A DNA stretch of 64,000 nt, taken from NCBI GenBank assembly GCA_964030475.1, contig CAXIPT010000003.1, positions 2,749,812-2,813,811 of the forward strand, in the 5' to 3' direction. This document shows positions 35,407 to 45,374 of this stretch, in pieces. The position numbers were made by a program, and so were the translations under genes. Each line of letters opens with the position of its first letter. Position 1 is the first letter of the stretch. The notes under the pieces are model-generated. The model made no database searches, was not told where the DNA came from, and was given only the letters and a program-made list of their open reading frames with translations. This DNA comes from Tethya wilhelma (lineage: Eukaryota > Porifera > Demospongiae > Tethyida > Tethyidae).

Positions 35407-36606
35407 GATCTCATCTGTCCTGGCTCGGGCTAGCTCCACCTCCACTTCCTCCTCTGCTACCAACTATGAGAGGATAGAGAGGATGGTAAGTTGATGATAT
35501 ACCAATATTAGTATAGCTAGAAAATTGGTACCCAGTTGTAAATAAGTATGTTATATACAATGTCCTCCCCCCCCCCATGAACACAGATCTCATCTGCCCT
35601 GGCTCGGGCTGCCACCACCTCCTCCTCTGCTACCACCCCTGACCCTGTCGATTACGGCAGGATACAGAGGATGGTGAGTTGATGATCTACCAATAATAAG
35701 TATATAATAGCTAGAAAATTGGTACCCAGTTGTAAATAAGTATGTCATATACACTGCCCGGCCCATGCACACACATACACACAGATCTCATCTGCCCTGG
35801 CCCGGGCAGCCTCCACCTCCTCCTCTGCTACCACCGCTAGTGATCCTGTCGATTACGGCAGGATACAGAGGATGGTGAGTTGATGATATACCAATAATAA
35901 GTATAGCTAGAATATTGGTACCCAGTTGTAAATAAATATGTCATATACACTGCCCTCCCCCCCATGCACACACATACACACAGATCTCATCTGCCCTGGC
36001 TCAGGCTAGCTCCACCTCCTCCGCTAGTACTACCCCTAGTCTCCCTGTAGACTACAGCAAGATACAGAGGATGGTGAGTTGATGATATACCAATATCAGT
36101 ATAGCTAGAAAATTGGAACCCTAACTGATCAGTACTGATAATGCATTATGACGAATATGTTGCAAAATAGAAAAGCAAATATAAATTTTGTTTATTTTGT
36201 CATAATTCCACAGATGGAGGAGAAGCTGAAGGAGAACATCCTCTCCTTAGAGAGCAGGCTTCAATCCTCTGTAAGTATTCCAGTAATAGAAATCTTTAAT
36301 AGTGTATCTCCTCACAGCAAAGTCTTACAATTCCACATGTGTACAACATTAAAATGATTGCATGCCTTCATCAAGACTATCACTGTTTTATTTCGTACAT
36401 GCAACTGGTCATAGCTTCTCAGTTCTTGCATGTGTTTGAGGCATTGTTTCCTCCAGGGTGGTCACCATCAGTGACATCATTAATGTGTAATAACATCAAT
36501 TGTAAGATTGTTAAATTGTGGTTATTAATCATTCCACAGATGGATGAGAAGCTCTGCTCTCTCAATAGGAGGTTGAGAAGCTCTGTAAGTATTCAAAGTT
36601 CCAATC

Positions 36607-36674
<68 letters not shown>

Positions 36675-39600
36675 TTACTTCTGCTCTCTTTGAGGCCCAG
36701 GCTGCCTCTTCCTCTTCCTCTGGCCATGGTGCCACCTCTACCTCAGCATCACAGCCACCTCCTGTCAATTCTGGGAGAGTAGAGGAGCTAGTAAGTTTAT
36801 GTTGTACTTGATCCTAATTGATTATGCAGTATTACAAAATAGAAAAACTAGAATATTAAAATCGACCATTAAATACAAAAAAACTGTGATTATAGGGTAT
36901 TATAAAATAGAAAACCTCCACCGTAGATTAGGAAAATTCAAAAGTTTTCACTATGTACGCAAGTGACGAAAATTAAATGCTTAAATGCAAGAAAATTTAA
37001 AACTTATTATACTGATTGCTTTATGTTGTCAACAGCAGTGTGTGCATGTGTTGATGTGCTTGATCATAATGTCAGTTAACACATTATTTTATCACCAATA
37101 ATCCTATAGATAGCTAACTAGTCGTAGCAAATATTATGAGAAATGGTCTTAGAATTGTTGAAATGACCATATTTGTTTGTTTTCTTAGGTGGAAGACGGA
37201 TTGGACACCCTCCAGAGCTCTGTAAGTACTATAGAAAGTTTCAAATTCATGGACAGGAAAAATGCCCATATTAACTGATAGCTAGCTGGTACTATGGTGA
37301 ATGTAATAGGAAATGATCTTAAGATTGCTGAAAATGACCAAAAATTTTTTTGTATTTCCTTATGTTGATGACAAGCTCAACAGGGTTGAGGCTCGTCTCA
37401 CCAGCTCTGTAAGTACTTGAAATTTTCCAAAAATGTTGATAAGTGAAAATGACCATTATCTTAACATTTCTACAGATGGAGGACAAGATAGACAGCCTGG
37501 GGACCAACCTTGGCAGCTATGTAAGGTTTCCAAATTAATTGTGGAAAGTGAAAATGACAATTATTTTTATACATGCAGATGGGCAACCAGCTGACCGAGC
37601 TGCAAGCTCAGCTGTCAAGGTTGGAAACCAGGCTGGACAACCTGGCGAGTGATGTAAGCCGTAGTATATCAAATCTTACATAATATTTAGCTCAGTTTTG
37701 AAACTGCAATAACCTAATTTTTTCACAGATCACATTCAAGATAGAGGACAAGCTGGAGGCTTCCCAGCAGAGACAGGCTGATACTGTAAGGAAGAAGGGA
37801 TGGGGGGGGAGGGGGGTGAGAGGGAGAGAGCCCACTCAACCAATAGCAATATGATTTGTGTGTAATCCCACAAACTTCTGTGATAACCTCAAGATTGTGA
37901 ACTTACTAGTCATTAGTTTTAATTAGAACTTTTGTTTTATATCACCACAGTTCAACAACAGCTTACTCGCTAAGTTTGCTGTTTTGGAGGATAAGCTGGA
38001 AGCCTCTGTAGATCTTTGATAGTGAATTTGCATGTACCTAGATCTTCGAAGCCTCTTATGCATTGCATGCTTGACAATCCTGAGATACATAGGGTAGAAA
38101 TCAATTTTGTATGATTACTTTAGGCAATAGCTAGCCAGCTCAAGATTGTAAACTAATGGATGTTCTACACACAGGTGACCCACAATCTCTCAGCCGTGGT
38201 CGGGAGCCTCCAGGCTGATATCAGTGATGTAAGTATTTAGTATAATGTACCTAGCTCAGAGATAGAGATATTATAGACTTATATAGATTTTGTTTGTACA
38301 TTAGAAATATTTGACAGTGTACCTATGGTTATTATAATATATAGTTTTGTGTGAGGGGGTGTAACCTATATCCATTACGAGTATATACCGAAATTTTCTA
38401 ATCACGGAACTGTGCATGTGACCAGCTCAAGATTGTGAACTATAATTATTTTAGGTTATTTTTATTACTTCCATGCACCTGTCAGGTCCACCACAAGCTA
38501 GCCCAGGCTGCCTCTGGAATCGAGGCAACCCACACGGTACTTGAAATGGTCAACACTGATGTAAGTATTCAATTCTCTGATTTTAGTGCATACCTATAAT
38601 TACGGTACATAGCTAGAGATCATTGTAAGTAGTCCTTAATGGATTGTGTTCAAGACTGCCGATTTTTTCCCTTCAATTACTTTGTCCCTATGGCTCTATA
38701 ATAGTTCATATTTTGCCTAATTTACTATGATCGACATGCATAACCCATTCTAACTTGCTTCGTCAAAATAACACCCAACATATGCAGTTGTTGTGAGTGA
38801 CTCATGAATGTGGAGAGAAATATCAGACCACTCACTTGTGTATTGAGTCAGGTGCTGGTGCTGCAATATTTTTTTTAAAAATAATATTATAGTGTCCTTC
38901 ATGATATGCTTGGATGTACAAAAGTATCAGTTCAGGCTATAATCAAATACTCAAGAGTACCTCCCTACTATTAAGTTCAGAATTACTCAGACTGCATAAT
39001 CTATCAAGGCCTAAAACCATCAGTTCAAGACTGTAAAATAATTTTTATCTTTGTTACTTATTTTATTACAGATCGGCCGGAACTTGTCCTCCATCAAGAG
39101 GCTGCAAGATTGTGTAAGTACATTAGAAATTTGATAGTTTAATCACCTATTCCTATAGTTCTGAGACAGTACTAGTGACAACACACTAGAAGAAATTTGT
39201 GTGATCATTGACTACGTGTCATACCTGATATATATTGTATGGGTATGCAAAATAGAAATTGGTCCTCTTGATATTTTGAAACCAGCATTGAATTTAAAGT
39301 TGTCCACAAAAAGTCTGTAAATTGAACAACTATTCCATCTTGTTTTCTGCTTGTTATTTTATAATGCTCGAGATTGATGTGCACTGTGAATGATTTTGTT
39401 GTATAATCTTTATACAGATGGATGGGAAGCTTCACAGCTTCACTACTGTCACCGCTGGCGGTGATAGTACTGGTACCGGCCGTGCGGGTCGTGATGCTGG
39501 TACCAGCAGAGACTCTCATCGAGATACTGATGGTGGTGATGATGGTACCAGCCGTGCAGGTCACGGTGATGGTACCAGTGGAGACACTGGAGACGCTGGC

Positions 39601-42600
39601 AGAGATGCTGGTAGTGGTGATGATGATGGTCCTGGAGACCATCCCATGGATGACATGTAAGTACTTAGCTTAGTAATAACTATACACATGGCATTTTGCT
39701 AGTCATGTGATGCATCTATACCGTATTATAGCAGGTATTTTTGGTGGGGTATAGTATCTGTGGTCTTTGAAAATTTTGCTGATTCGTGGAAAAATTTTGT
39801 GGTCACGTATCGCACATATACATTAACCACACCCAAGCCTTTATTTGTGGATAAATATTTTGTGCACGGTTTGTCAGTCAATCACGAAAACGACAAAACC
39901 TTTACCCCATGAAAAATACCCGCTATACTGTATCTATCTTACAGTAAATTCTTTCAAAAGTTTCTGTACCCACTGAGTAGATTTAACCCATGCACCAACT
40001 GAGCAACTGAGCATATGCAACAGGGAACTCTAGAGATTGACAATCAACTTGATTCTTATTGTTGTTGTTTCTGCAGGTCCCACCATCAACCCTCCTCCTA
40101 CCCTGACCCTGACCCTCCTGGAGGTGGACCCTCCAGGATCACCACACCCCTTCTCCTCCCAAGGAGCCGGTTATCCTTTTTAAGAGAAAATCCAAGCGAG
40201 TAAGAAATAATTTCATTCTCATTTATATACCATAATTAAAGCAGGTATAAATTTGGCGAGAATTAAATTTTGGTGAATCGACAAACTTATAATTATTGTG
40301 CAAATTGCCAAATTAAAAATCGTCAAATAGTTTTCACACACGCCCCTATAAAAAATGCAGCGTGCAGAATTAAATTGCCAAATCTAAAATCCCCAAACTC
40401 TCTACAAAGCAAATTTGCCAAATTTTAAGCGTGCCAAATGTACCTGCTGTCATAATATAAGCAAAGTTTTGTGTGTCCGTCCGTGTGTGTGTTACGGGAG
40501 TTCACCAGAAGTGATGCGACCTTGAGCTAAAACGTTACTTTTCCTCTGGATTGTGGATATTTGTAACACCTGTGAATCTATCCTAGGCAAGAATATTTAA
40601 GCAAGCTCTCTAGGCACACTTTTCTTAGCTTGTATTCTTATAGCTGACTGTTTTGGAGATCGCTGACAAGGCTTACTAGTGATTTCTGTATCCAACAAAG
40701 AAGCGTGATAGAGCAGTCAATCTTTCACAAAAGAAGAGTAGCAAGGAGAGAACTTTCACCTCTAGGACTTTACTTCTCTGTCGCTGTATACAAAACACAG
40801 CTAGCCAGATAATGAGTTTCTTTGCCAGCTGATTGCAAAAATGGCGGAAGTCGGAAAAGGGTCGTCTGTGACGTCACGTAGTGAGGTAAATTGCTGAGCT
40901 GGCCAAATTGCAAAGAGGAGTAATGCATGCATGCAGAATGGTTACCTTTCACTGCCCAATTATTATACAGATACCTGTGCTTGTATGCATCTAGGAGAAA
41001 ACATCAGTATACAGGCTTCATACTCAAGCAAGGAGCGTGGCTCGGTTCGCTTGCCATACTCCTTTTATAACATAATACCATTCCCATTCATACGACTGTA
41101 TATACATGTTGTTAATTTTTTACAGATCAAGAAAAACAGTTCTTACTGGCTTGATTTGGACAATAATTGTCCCATCAAGGATGCTGGGTATAAGGGTGGA
41201 GCCCTTCATTCCAACGTGAGTTATTAGTGTATTTCAGTAGTAATTGTATGTATAGAGTAATGGGCGGGGTTTCCGGGCTGCGATAATTTGCGGACAACTT
41301 AATAATCGTAGAAGTTTCAGTTAGCAATACACTTGTGTTACTAGCCAGCCCCCATGTACATGTGTGCATTCTGGCTAGCGAGACTTGTGTACCACCAGTC
41401 CCTGAAACTTGTACAATTGTCTTATTGTCTGCAAAAATAATATATAACACAGTCCAGAAAGGCAGAAAGCCCGCTCATTACTCTAGTAAATAGTTGTATA
41501 CTAAAAATTAACATATTAATTTCATTATCCCTTAAAACTATAATTATGTTCAGGAGAGGCCATAACATTGGCTGCTCAATTGTATAAATGCCTGTAAAGC
41601 TTGTGCTACTTCAAATTCTTCCTTTGCAATTAGCCATCCAGTGATGGTACATAGCTATAGCCATAGCTACATTCCATCTCCAACAAAGAATACTGTGATA
41701 ATGTTGACACAGTATACATAGTTGTTCAAGTTTAGAGTTCATTTTAAACAGCCTGGCGCTGTCCATTATATATTCAAGCCTTGATTTTTGTGGGGAAAAA
41801 ATATTACTGTTCTGTATAATTGTACATACATACACAATGATAAACTGCTTGCAAAAAATGTTTTATGTTATTCTATGTAGAACCATTCCCTTTCTGTATT
41901 TTTAACGACCAATCCCAACATGGTCGTGGCCACCCAACCAATGGAAGGCAGTCCAATATGGCAGGCCATATTGGTCAAAGGGGCAAAGGAAACCAATGAT
42001 TCCAAATTGATGGGGTAAGATATCAGAAATCATAGTACAGTAGAATCTCCGATAGTGAACCCTCCAAAATAAGGACACGTACCGTGTTATAAACCACTCA
42101 ACAAAGGACAATTCTTAGTTCCCAAAAATTCTAATTCACTATTGTAGCAATACAAACAGAACCCCAAGAAGAGGACAACCTCTTGACAAAGGGCAAATAG
42201 CTAGGTTGAATTATACTGCATGTCCTCAAAGTGTCATTTGTTTGGAGGTTTCACTGTAGTTCCAGTACTAGCTATAATAGGTGTTTATGGGTTGATGGAG
42301 AGCACTGAACATTTTGTGACAATAAAACTGTCAATGAACGATCTACATCTGGCTCTTGGCATACTTGGCTCATTCAAGAATAATTAGCTACTGGTTATAA
42401 CACTAATGATAATTATTGCACATTATCTACTGCTGCTGTTATATCCTGGCCGGATTCTAATCATAATTTTTTTGCTACTTTATTTTTCTGTAGTTCTCTG
42501 AGGCGCCTCTTGAAGAAGCAGTCCGGGGGACGGATGTTTTCAGACTTTGAGTGGGAGACGAAAATAGTTCCTGTAAGTTGAAATCCTCCCCCCCCCCTCC

Positions 42601-42779
42601 CACACACACACACACACTGAACATTATGTAAAAGATTCAATAATAATTCTATGTTATTGTTTTCTCTGCAGCACCTTGATGTTCCCCAAACCATGAAGGA
42701 GCTTAAAAAAGCAGTGAGGAGCCACTACATCCCCTGGTCTAAAAAGACCAGCTTCAGCAAATCTCGGCAGAAAACGTAG
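29235..42779 (+). CDS. Modular mini-exon gene: zinc knuckle plus coiled-coil modules
   Basis: ATG at 29235. Exons: 29235-29252, 29342-29422, 29697-29778, 31386-31469, 32897-32952, 33253-33282, 33429-33527, 33732-33764, 35408-35485, 35587-35673, 35785-35874, 35984-36073, 36214-36270, 36540-36584, 36674-36790, 37189-37221, (37364-37408), 37476-37520, 37579-37653, 37729-37785, 37951-38007, 38175-38228, 38486-38560, 39072-39113, 39418-39656, 40077-40199, 41126-41215, 42494-42572, 42672-42779. Phases agree throughout, giving 707-722 aa. The N-terminus has a C2H2-like finger (CPACNLSG...FHHMKSKH). The middle is short modules of MEDKLxxLxxRLxSS type (coiled coil) and Ser/Thr-rich ISSALARA modules. 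The C-terminal third is Gly/Asp-rich (GDGTSGDTGDAGRDAG), then Pro-rich, then basic. Family not recognised; a structural or chromatin role is only a guess. Confidence 0.7.
29342..29778 (+). CDS. Exons for the C2H2-like zinc knuckle
   Basis: Exons 29342-29422 and 29697-29778 encode FTKKDIVTLVARHPRERFFC, PACNLSGRRRYFVEFRGLG and SLEGTLYFHHMKSKH. The C-x2-C, long-spacer, H-x5-H arrangement with an aromatic core suggests one atypical zinc finger. No second finger follows. Confidence 0.5.
29820..30438. mobile_element. MITE with GTCTAGCCCTAGACCCC termini
   Basis: About 619 bp. The left end GTCTAGCCCTAGACCCCGCC pairs with the right end GGTGGGGTCTAGGGCTAGAC in inverted orientation. It lies in intron 3 of the coiled-coil gene. 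No coding capacity. Confidence 0.75.
30800..31042. mobile_element. Pogo/Tc1-like MITE copy
   Basis: Shares GAGAGGTTGTCCTCTTCT and GTTTATAATACA..GTCCCTA with copies at 33841-34042, 42036-42258 (inverted) and 59801-60011. The right end GTTCTACTGTA is preserved. Confidence 0.7.
31145..31320. mobile_element. Inverted-repeat rich element
   Basis: Alternating ACGAAATT/AATTTCGT blocks (TTTCGTAGTC...GACTACGAAATT; CACGAAAATTTAACG) around a GGGTGGGGGC core. MITE-like, ends not clearly defined; one N at 31159. Confidence 0.45.
31642..31710. repeat. (GT)n microsatellite
   Basis: Nearly pure GT dinucleotide run in intron 4 of the coiled-coil gene. Confidence 0.95.
33027..33101. repeat. (CA)n and (GT)n microsatellites 22 bp apart
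   Basis: CA run 33027-33058, unique AGTTAGGCTCAGAGGTGATTGG, then GT run to 33101. The same unique segment occurs inverted next to a CA run at about 59034-59061. Confidence 0.9.
33841..34042. mobile_element. Pogo/Tc1-like MITE copy
   Basis: Starts TACAGTGAAACCTCAGAACA. The 59801-60011 copy occupies the same place in the paralogous intron, so this insertion predates the paralogue split. Confidence 0.75.
34172..35335 (+). mobile_element. Degenerate Crypton-type (DUF3504) element
   Basis: From ATG 34345 the reading MSSNFGYSSDPALDIAPEGW continues through NWALRNYRDWVQQRNLHSDG and LLWNTGVLGLHSPKSLLNAV. In a shifted frame it ends with LLDFYISKLPAAAREKDFFY and PWFCSAPIGKNYLQSMIKDV. This block order is that of DUF3504 / KCTD1-ZMYM-QRICH1-related Crypton tyrosine recombinases. 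There are at least three stops and two frameshifts, and the sequence stops before the His-Ser-Leu-Arg catalytic region, at an N (35336) and CA run. The left boundary (GTGAATAAG|TTATAATTGC) is fixed by the paralogue at about 60116, which lacks the insert. Confidence 0.8.
35337..35407. repeat. (CA)n microsatellite abutting a 3' splice site
   Basis: About 70 bp of CA ending CACACAG directly at the start of the exon at 35408, taking the place of a polypyrimidine tract. One N at 35336 precedes it. Confidence 0.95.
35408..36073 (+). CDS. Four tandemly duplicated ISSALARA exons
   Basis: Exons 35408-35485 (26 codons), 35587-35673 (29), 35785-35874 (30) and 35984-36073 (30). Each begins ISS(V/A)LA(R/Q)A, has a Ser/Thr-rich middle of variable length and ends with Y(E/G/S)(R/K)I(E/Q)RM. 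Introns are also duplicated (GTGAGTTGATGATATACCAA, then TGGTACCCAGTTGTAAATAA). All are phase 0, so any number can be spliced in or out without changing frame. Confidence 0.88.
36214..37785 (+). CDS. Coiled-coil mini-exon series
   Basis: Exons of 57, 45, 117, 33, (45), 45, 75 and 57 nt. Translations such as MEEKLKENILSLESRLQSS, MDEKLCSLNRRLRSS, VEDGLDTLQSS and MEDKIDSLGTNLGSY show a shared (M/V)(E/D)(E/D)K(L/I)..L..(R/N)L.S(S/Y) pattern ending at TCT|GTAAGT or similar. The 117-nt exon (ITSALFEAQAASSSSSGHGA...) is a longer relative of the ISSALARA module. Confidence 0.75.
36609..36673. repeat. (CA)n microsatellite abutting a 3' splice site
   Basis: About 63 bp of CA with one TA interruption, ending CACACAG immediately before the exon at 36674. 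Confidence 0.95.
37951..39113 (+). CDS. Second series of phase-0 mini-exons
   Basis: Exons 37951-38007 (FNNSLLAKFAVLEDKLEAS), 38175-38228 (VTHNLSAVVGSLQADISD), 38486-38560 (VHHKLAQAASGIEATHTVLE...) and 39072-39113 (IGRNLSSIKRLQDC). These are heptad-like hydrophobic patterns with intact acceptors. The first has an unusual donor (GTAGAT). Confidence 0.7.
39418..39656 (+). CDS. Gly/Asp-rich low-complexity exon
   Basis: Starts with the usual module opening MDGKLHSFTTV and then runs into imperfect GDGTS/RAGRDAG/GDTGDAG repeats, ending HPMDDM. Reading on without splicing gives an immediate TAA after the donor (ATG TAA), so retention of the next intron would give a natural C-terminus here. Confidence 0.7.
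39719..39932. mobile_element. MITE with TACCGTATTATAGC termini
   Basis: Left TACCGTATTATAGCAGGTAT and right ATACCCGCTATACTGTA are near-perfect inverted repeats extended by GGGGTA/TACCCC. 214 bp, in intron 25. Confidence 0.75.
40242..40448. mobile_element. MITE with AGCAGGTA termini
   Basis: AAAGCAGGTATAAATTTGGC at the left end pairs with GCCAAATGTACCTGCT at the right end. About 207 bp, in intron 26. Confidence 0.65.
40465..40910. other. Unclassified intron segment with CRE-like site
   Basis: Contains GTGTGTCCGTCCGTGTGTGT and TGACGTCACGTAGTGAGG (40869). No open frame of note. Composition differs from the surrounding MITEs; it could be an inserted repeat or an internal regulatory segment. Confidence 0.3.
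42036..42258. mobile_element. Pogo/Tc1-like MITE, best-preserved copy (inverted)
   Basis: Ends TACAGTAGAATCTCCGATAG and GGAGGTTTCACTGTA form the terminal inverted repeat. 223 bp with TA at both ends, fitting a TA target duplication. Confidence 0.8.
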
Positions 42780-43211
42780 AGATGTACGGCATTGCACATG
42801 GAGGCTGGACTATGAGCCATGACATCAGATGTACACCAGGGATCCGAGATAAAGACCTGAGGGTGAGGTGAGGTATGGATTGTTGGTGTCGTTTGTGTTG
42901 TGCATGTGTTGGGGTGAGTGCAAAAGTGTGCCACTGGTCTATCCCATGACACACCTCCTTAATTAAGGCAGGCTTGGAGGTGTACCCCTTTGTCATGTGC
43001 TACATGTATGGCCAGCTTCTTCTATATTTCCTGGTAAAGAGCCAGTTACCAGGGCCATTGGCAAGAGAAGGGCAGAATTTCTCAGCATGTGTGTCTAGGT
43101 GTTAGCAATGTATCATTTTTTCCCCTGGGTGTGTGTGGTGTGTGATGTGTGTGAAAAAGAGAGAGATAAAATGTGTGATAAAATGTGTGAAAAAGAGAGA
43201 GAGAGATAAAA

Positions 43212-43290
<79 letters not shown>

Positions 43291-43343
43291 CAGCGAAAAG
43301 AGGATGAAATGCATGATAAAACATACAATAAGTAAAATCTTAC
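42780..43343. other. Intergenic tail-to-tail interval with GT/GA microsatellites
   Basis: Lies between the stop of the coiled-coil gene and the AKR exon on the opposite strand. Contains (GT)n 43212-43233 and (GA)n 43232-43284. The last AKR exon should lie here, but I could not find a convincing one. Confidence 0.55.
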
Positions 43344-43631
43344 GCTCATCCAAAGGTCCTTCTTCACATGCCTCCATGTTAGAAGTGAGATGATTCATCT
43401 TGCTAATTCCAATGATGATGCCATCTTTAAAACCAGACAAAAAGTCAAATCATTTACCGTAAAGCAATCGACTCAAAATCTCTTACCATTGCATTCTGGC
43501 TTCATTTTGGAGTGATGGTTGAGCCATCTAAAAGAAGCACTGACCATGCTCACTTTACCAGCTCCATATGCCTCATCCAGGGCCTTCCTCACCAACTCAA
43601 CTCCATTGAAGACATCAAACTTCAAAGCACC
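43344..43631 (-). CDS. Aldo-keto reductase (AKR7-type), C-terminal exons, cut by assembly gap
   Basis: Minus-strand exon from the gap edge 43631 to 43487 encodes GALKFDVFNGVELVRKALDE, AYGAGKVSMVSASFRWLNHH and SKMKPECN, then donor GTAAGA. The next exon, 43424-43344 (acceptor TTTTAAAG), encodes GIIIGISKMNHLTSNMEACE and EGPLDE, then donor GTAAGA. This is the helix-8 to C-terminal-loop part of AKR7 (aflatoxin aldehyde/succinic semialdehyde reductase) proteins: A.YG....S...A.LRW..HHS, then G(D/A).I.IG.S....L..N....E.GPL. The upstream exons, with the catalytic Tyr and NADPH site, fall in or beyond the run of Ns. The final exon is not identified. Confidence 0.8.
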
Positions 43632-43918
43632 NNNNNNNNNNNNNNNNNNNNNNNNNNNNNNNNNNNNNNNNNNNNNNNNNNNNNNNNNNNNNNNNNNNNN
43701 NNNNNNNNNNNNNNNNNNNNNNNNNNNNNNNNNNNNNNNNNNNNNNNNNNNNNNNNNNNNNNNNNNNNNNNNNNNNNNNNNNNNNNNNNNNNNNNNNNNN
43801 NNNNNNNNNNNNNNNNNNNNNNNNNNNNNNNNNNNNNNNNNNNNNNNNNNNNNNNNNNNNNNNNNNNNNNNNNNNNNNNNNNNNNNNNNNNNNNNNNNNN
43901 NNNNNNNNNNNNNNNNNN
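43632..43918. other. Assembly gap (287 N)
   Basis: Run of N, followed directly by a (GA)n repeat. It interrupts the AKR gene. Confidence 0.99.

Positions 43919-43971
<53 letters not shown>
43919..43971. repeat. (GA)n microsatellite at gap edge
   Basis: Pure AG dinucleotide run; the repeat probably caused the gap. Confidence 0.95.
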
Positions 43972-43973
<2 letters not shown>

Positions 43974-44790
43974 CAGAGATTTGTATTATGCAAAAAAAAG
44001 CCAATACTGTGAATTCTGTACTGCTATGTTATAGTGAGAAATAATGTTGTATGTAGTTCTCACAGTTTCTTCACAATTATGCTAAACGTTTTCATTATAG
44101 ATCATAATTTGTCATGTGTTCAACCAAAATACAGGATGTTATCATGTTATGTCATCTAGCTATTATGCTTACAATTTCGTGTGGAATAATAGGCAAAAAT
44201 ATCATACAATTGTTGGAGGATATTCTGTTGTTGTTCAGTTTTATACGTGTTTATACGAATCTAGGATTAAAGCAGATAGTAAACTTTATCCCTTTAGCAG
44301 ATATTCAACCACTCTAATAACTATATAGCTTAGCTGCTGGCATGAAAGTACATGTTTGATTTGTTCATATTGAAGCTTATTGCTCATGTTATGATAATAA
44401 ATGTCCTATTATACCAGAGTAATGTTTTGATTCTAAAGCTTACCTAAATAATTATGTTAGCAACTGCCTACTGATCATCTGAGCATTAGTTTATTGAAGC
44501 ATTATATTATATATACCTTAATTATCTGAGCATTTTTTATCCTTGATTTGAGCGTTGGTTTGTTTGTACATTCCTTTATGTGAACATTCCTCAGCTTGAA
44601 ATTATTCACAAAGTTGCTAATTTTCCCCTGCTATATGGCTCAAATTTAAGATGTATTGATAATGCTCATAAATTCTTAAATGAGTTTCTGGTTGGGTGTT
44701 ATAGTCATTATTAAATATTATTCTTGTTCACCAACCCAGTATGCAGATTGAAAAATAACAAAGTTTAATCCTGCCATTATTAATAATTGT
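43972..44790. other. Interval without recognised gene
   Basis: AT-rich. From about 44470 it contains a few degenerate TTATCTGAGCATT motifs like those of the longer array at 51905-53100. Confidence 0.5.
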
Positions 44791-45374
44791 GGTGTACTAT
44801 ATTTCTAGTAGACTAGGGTGATATTGATATCGTCCACAAAGTTAAGAAAGAAATAATATACTAAGTTTAAGAGAGACATTTAGCCTATTTTGCTCACGAA
44901 AACGAAACTTTCAGACAGTTTAAACCACTGTTTTCGGTTGAAAAGGCTTAAGTTCTAGTTGTCCATTTTTCAAGTGGCTTAATTGGCTGGCATTCCCTAC
45001 ACATAAAAACTTGAATGAGTTTTTCCAAGTATAGTAGAAAGCTTTTTTTCAAACTGAGTTTAGTTGAAGAGCTTTTAAACAGTTTACTAGTTTAGTAGCT
45101 TCACTTTTATAGTAAGAAGCAACCACAACGGCCTGATCTGTTGCTTCACAAACTAGCAGCAATTTTCAAAAGAAACTTTGTTGCTATGCATTTTTATGAC
45201 GTAAATGCCATTGCTAAGACAGTAGTCAATCTGGTTGGCCAGAAAAATGAGTAACAAGTAGGTTATTACCCATGCTACTCTTGGGATATACTAAAAATAC
45301 AACTAGCAACCTTGGGCTCAGCCATCGGCCTTGAGTTGTATTCGTAGTACATCCCTCGAGCATGGGTAATAACC

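Noticed and set aside
29235..42779. Assignment of the coiled-coil gene to a BEN-domain or keratin-like family
   Set aside because: The basic C-terminal segment and the coiled-coil modules were considered, but the diagnostic motifs of neither family are visible.
43082..43440. Ser/Leu and His/Thr repeat proteins near 43.1-43.4 kb
   Set aside because: They are translations of GT and GA microsatellites joined to the AKR exon.
43512..44034. Frames spanning the run of N
   Set aside because: They depend entirely on undetermined bases and a GA repeat.
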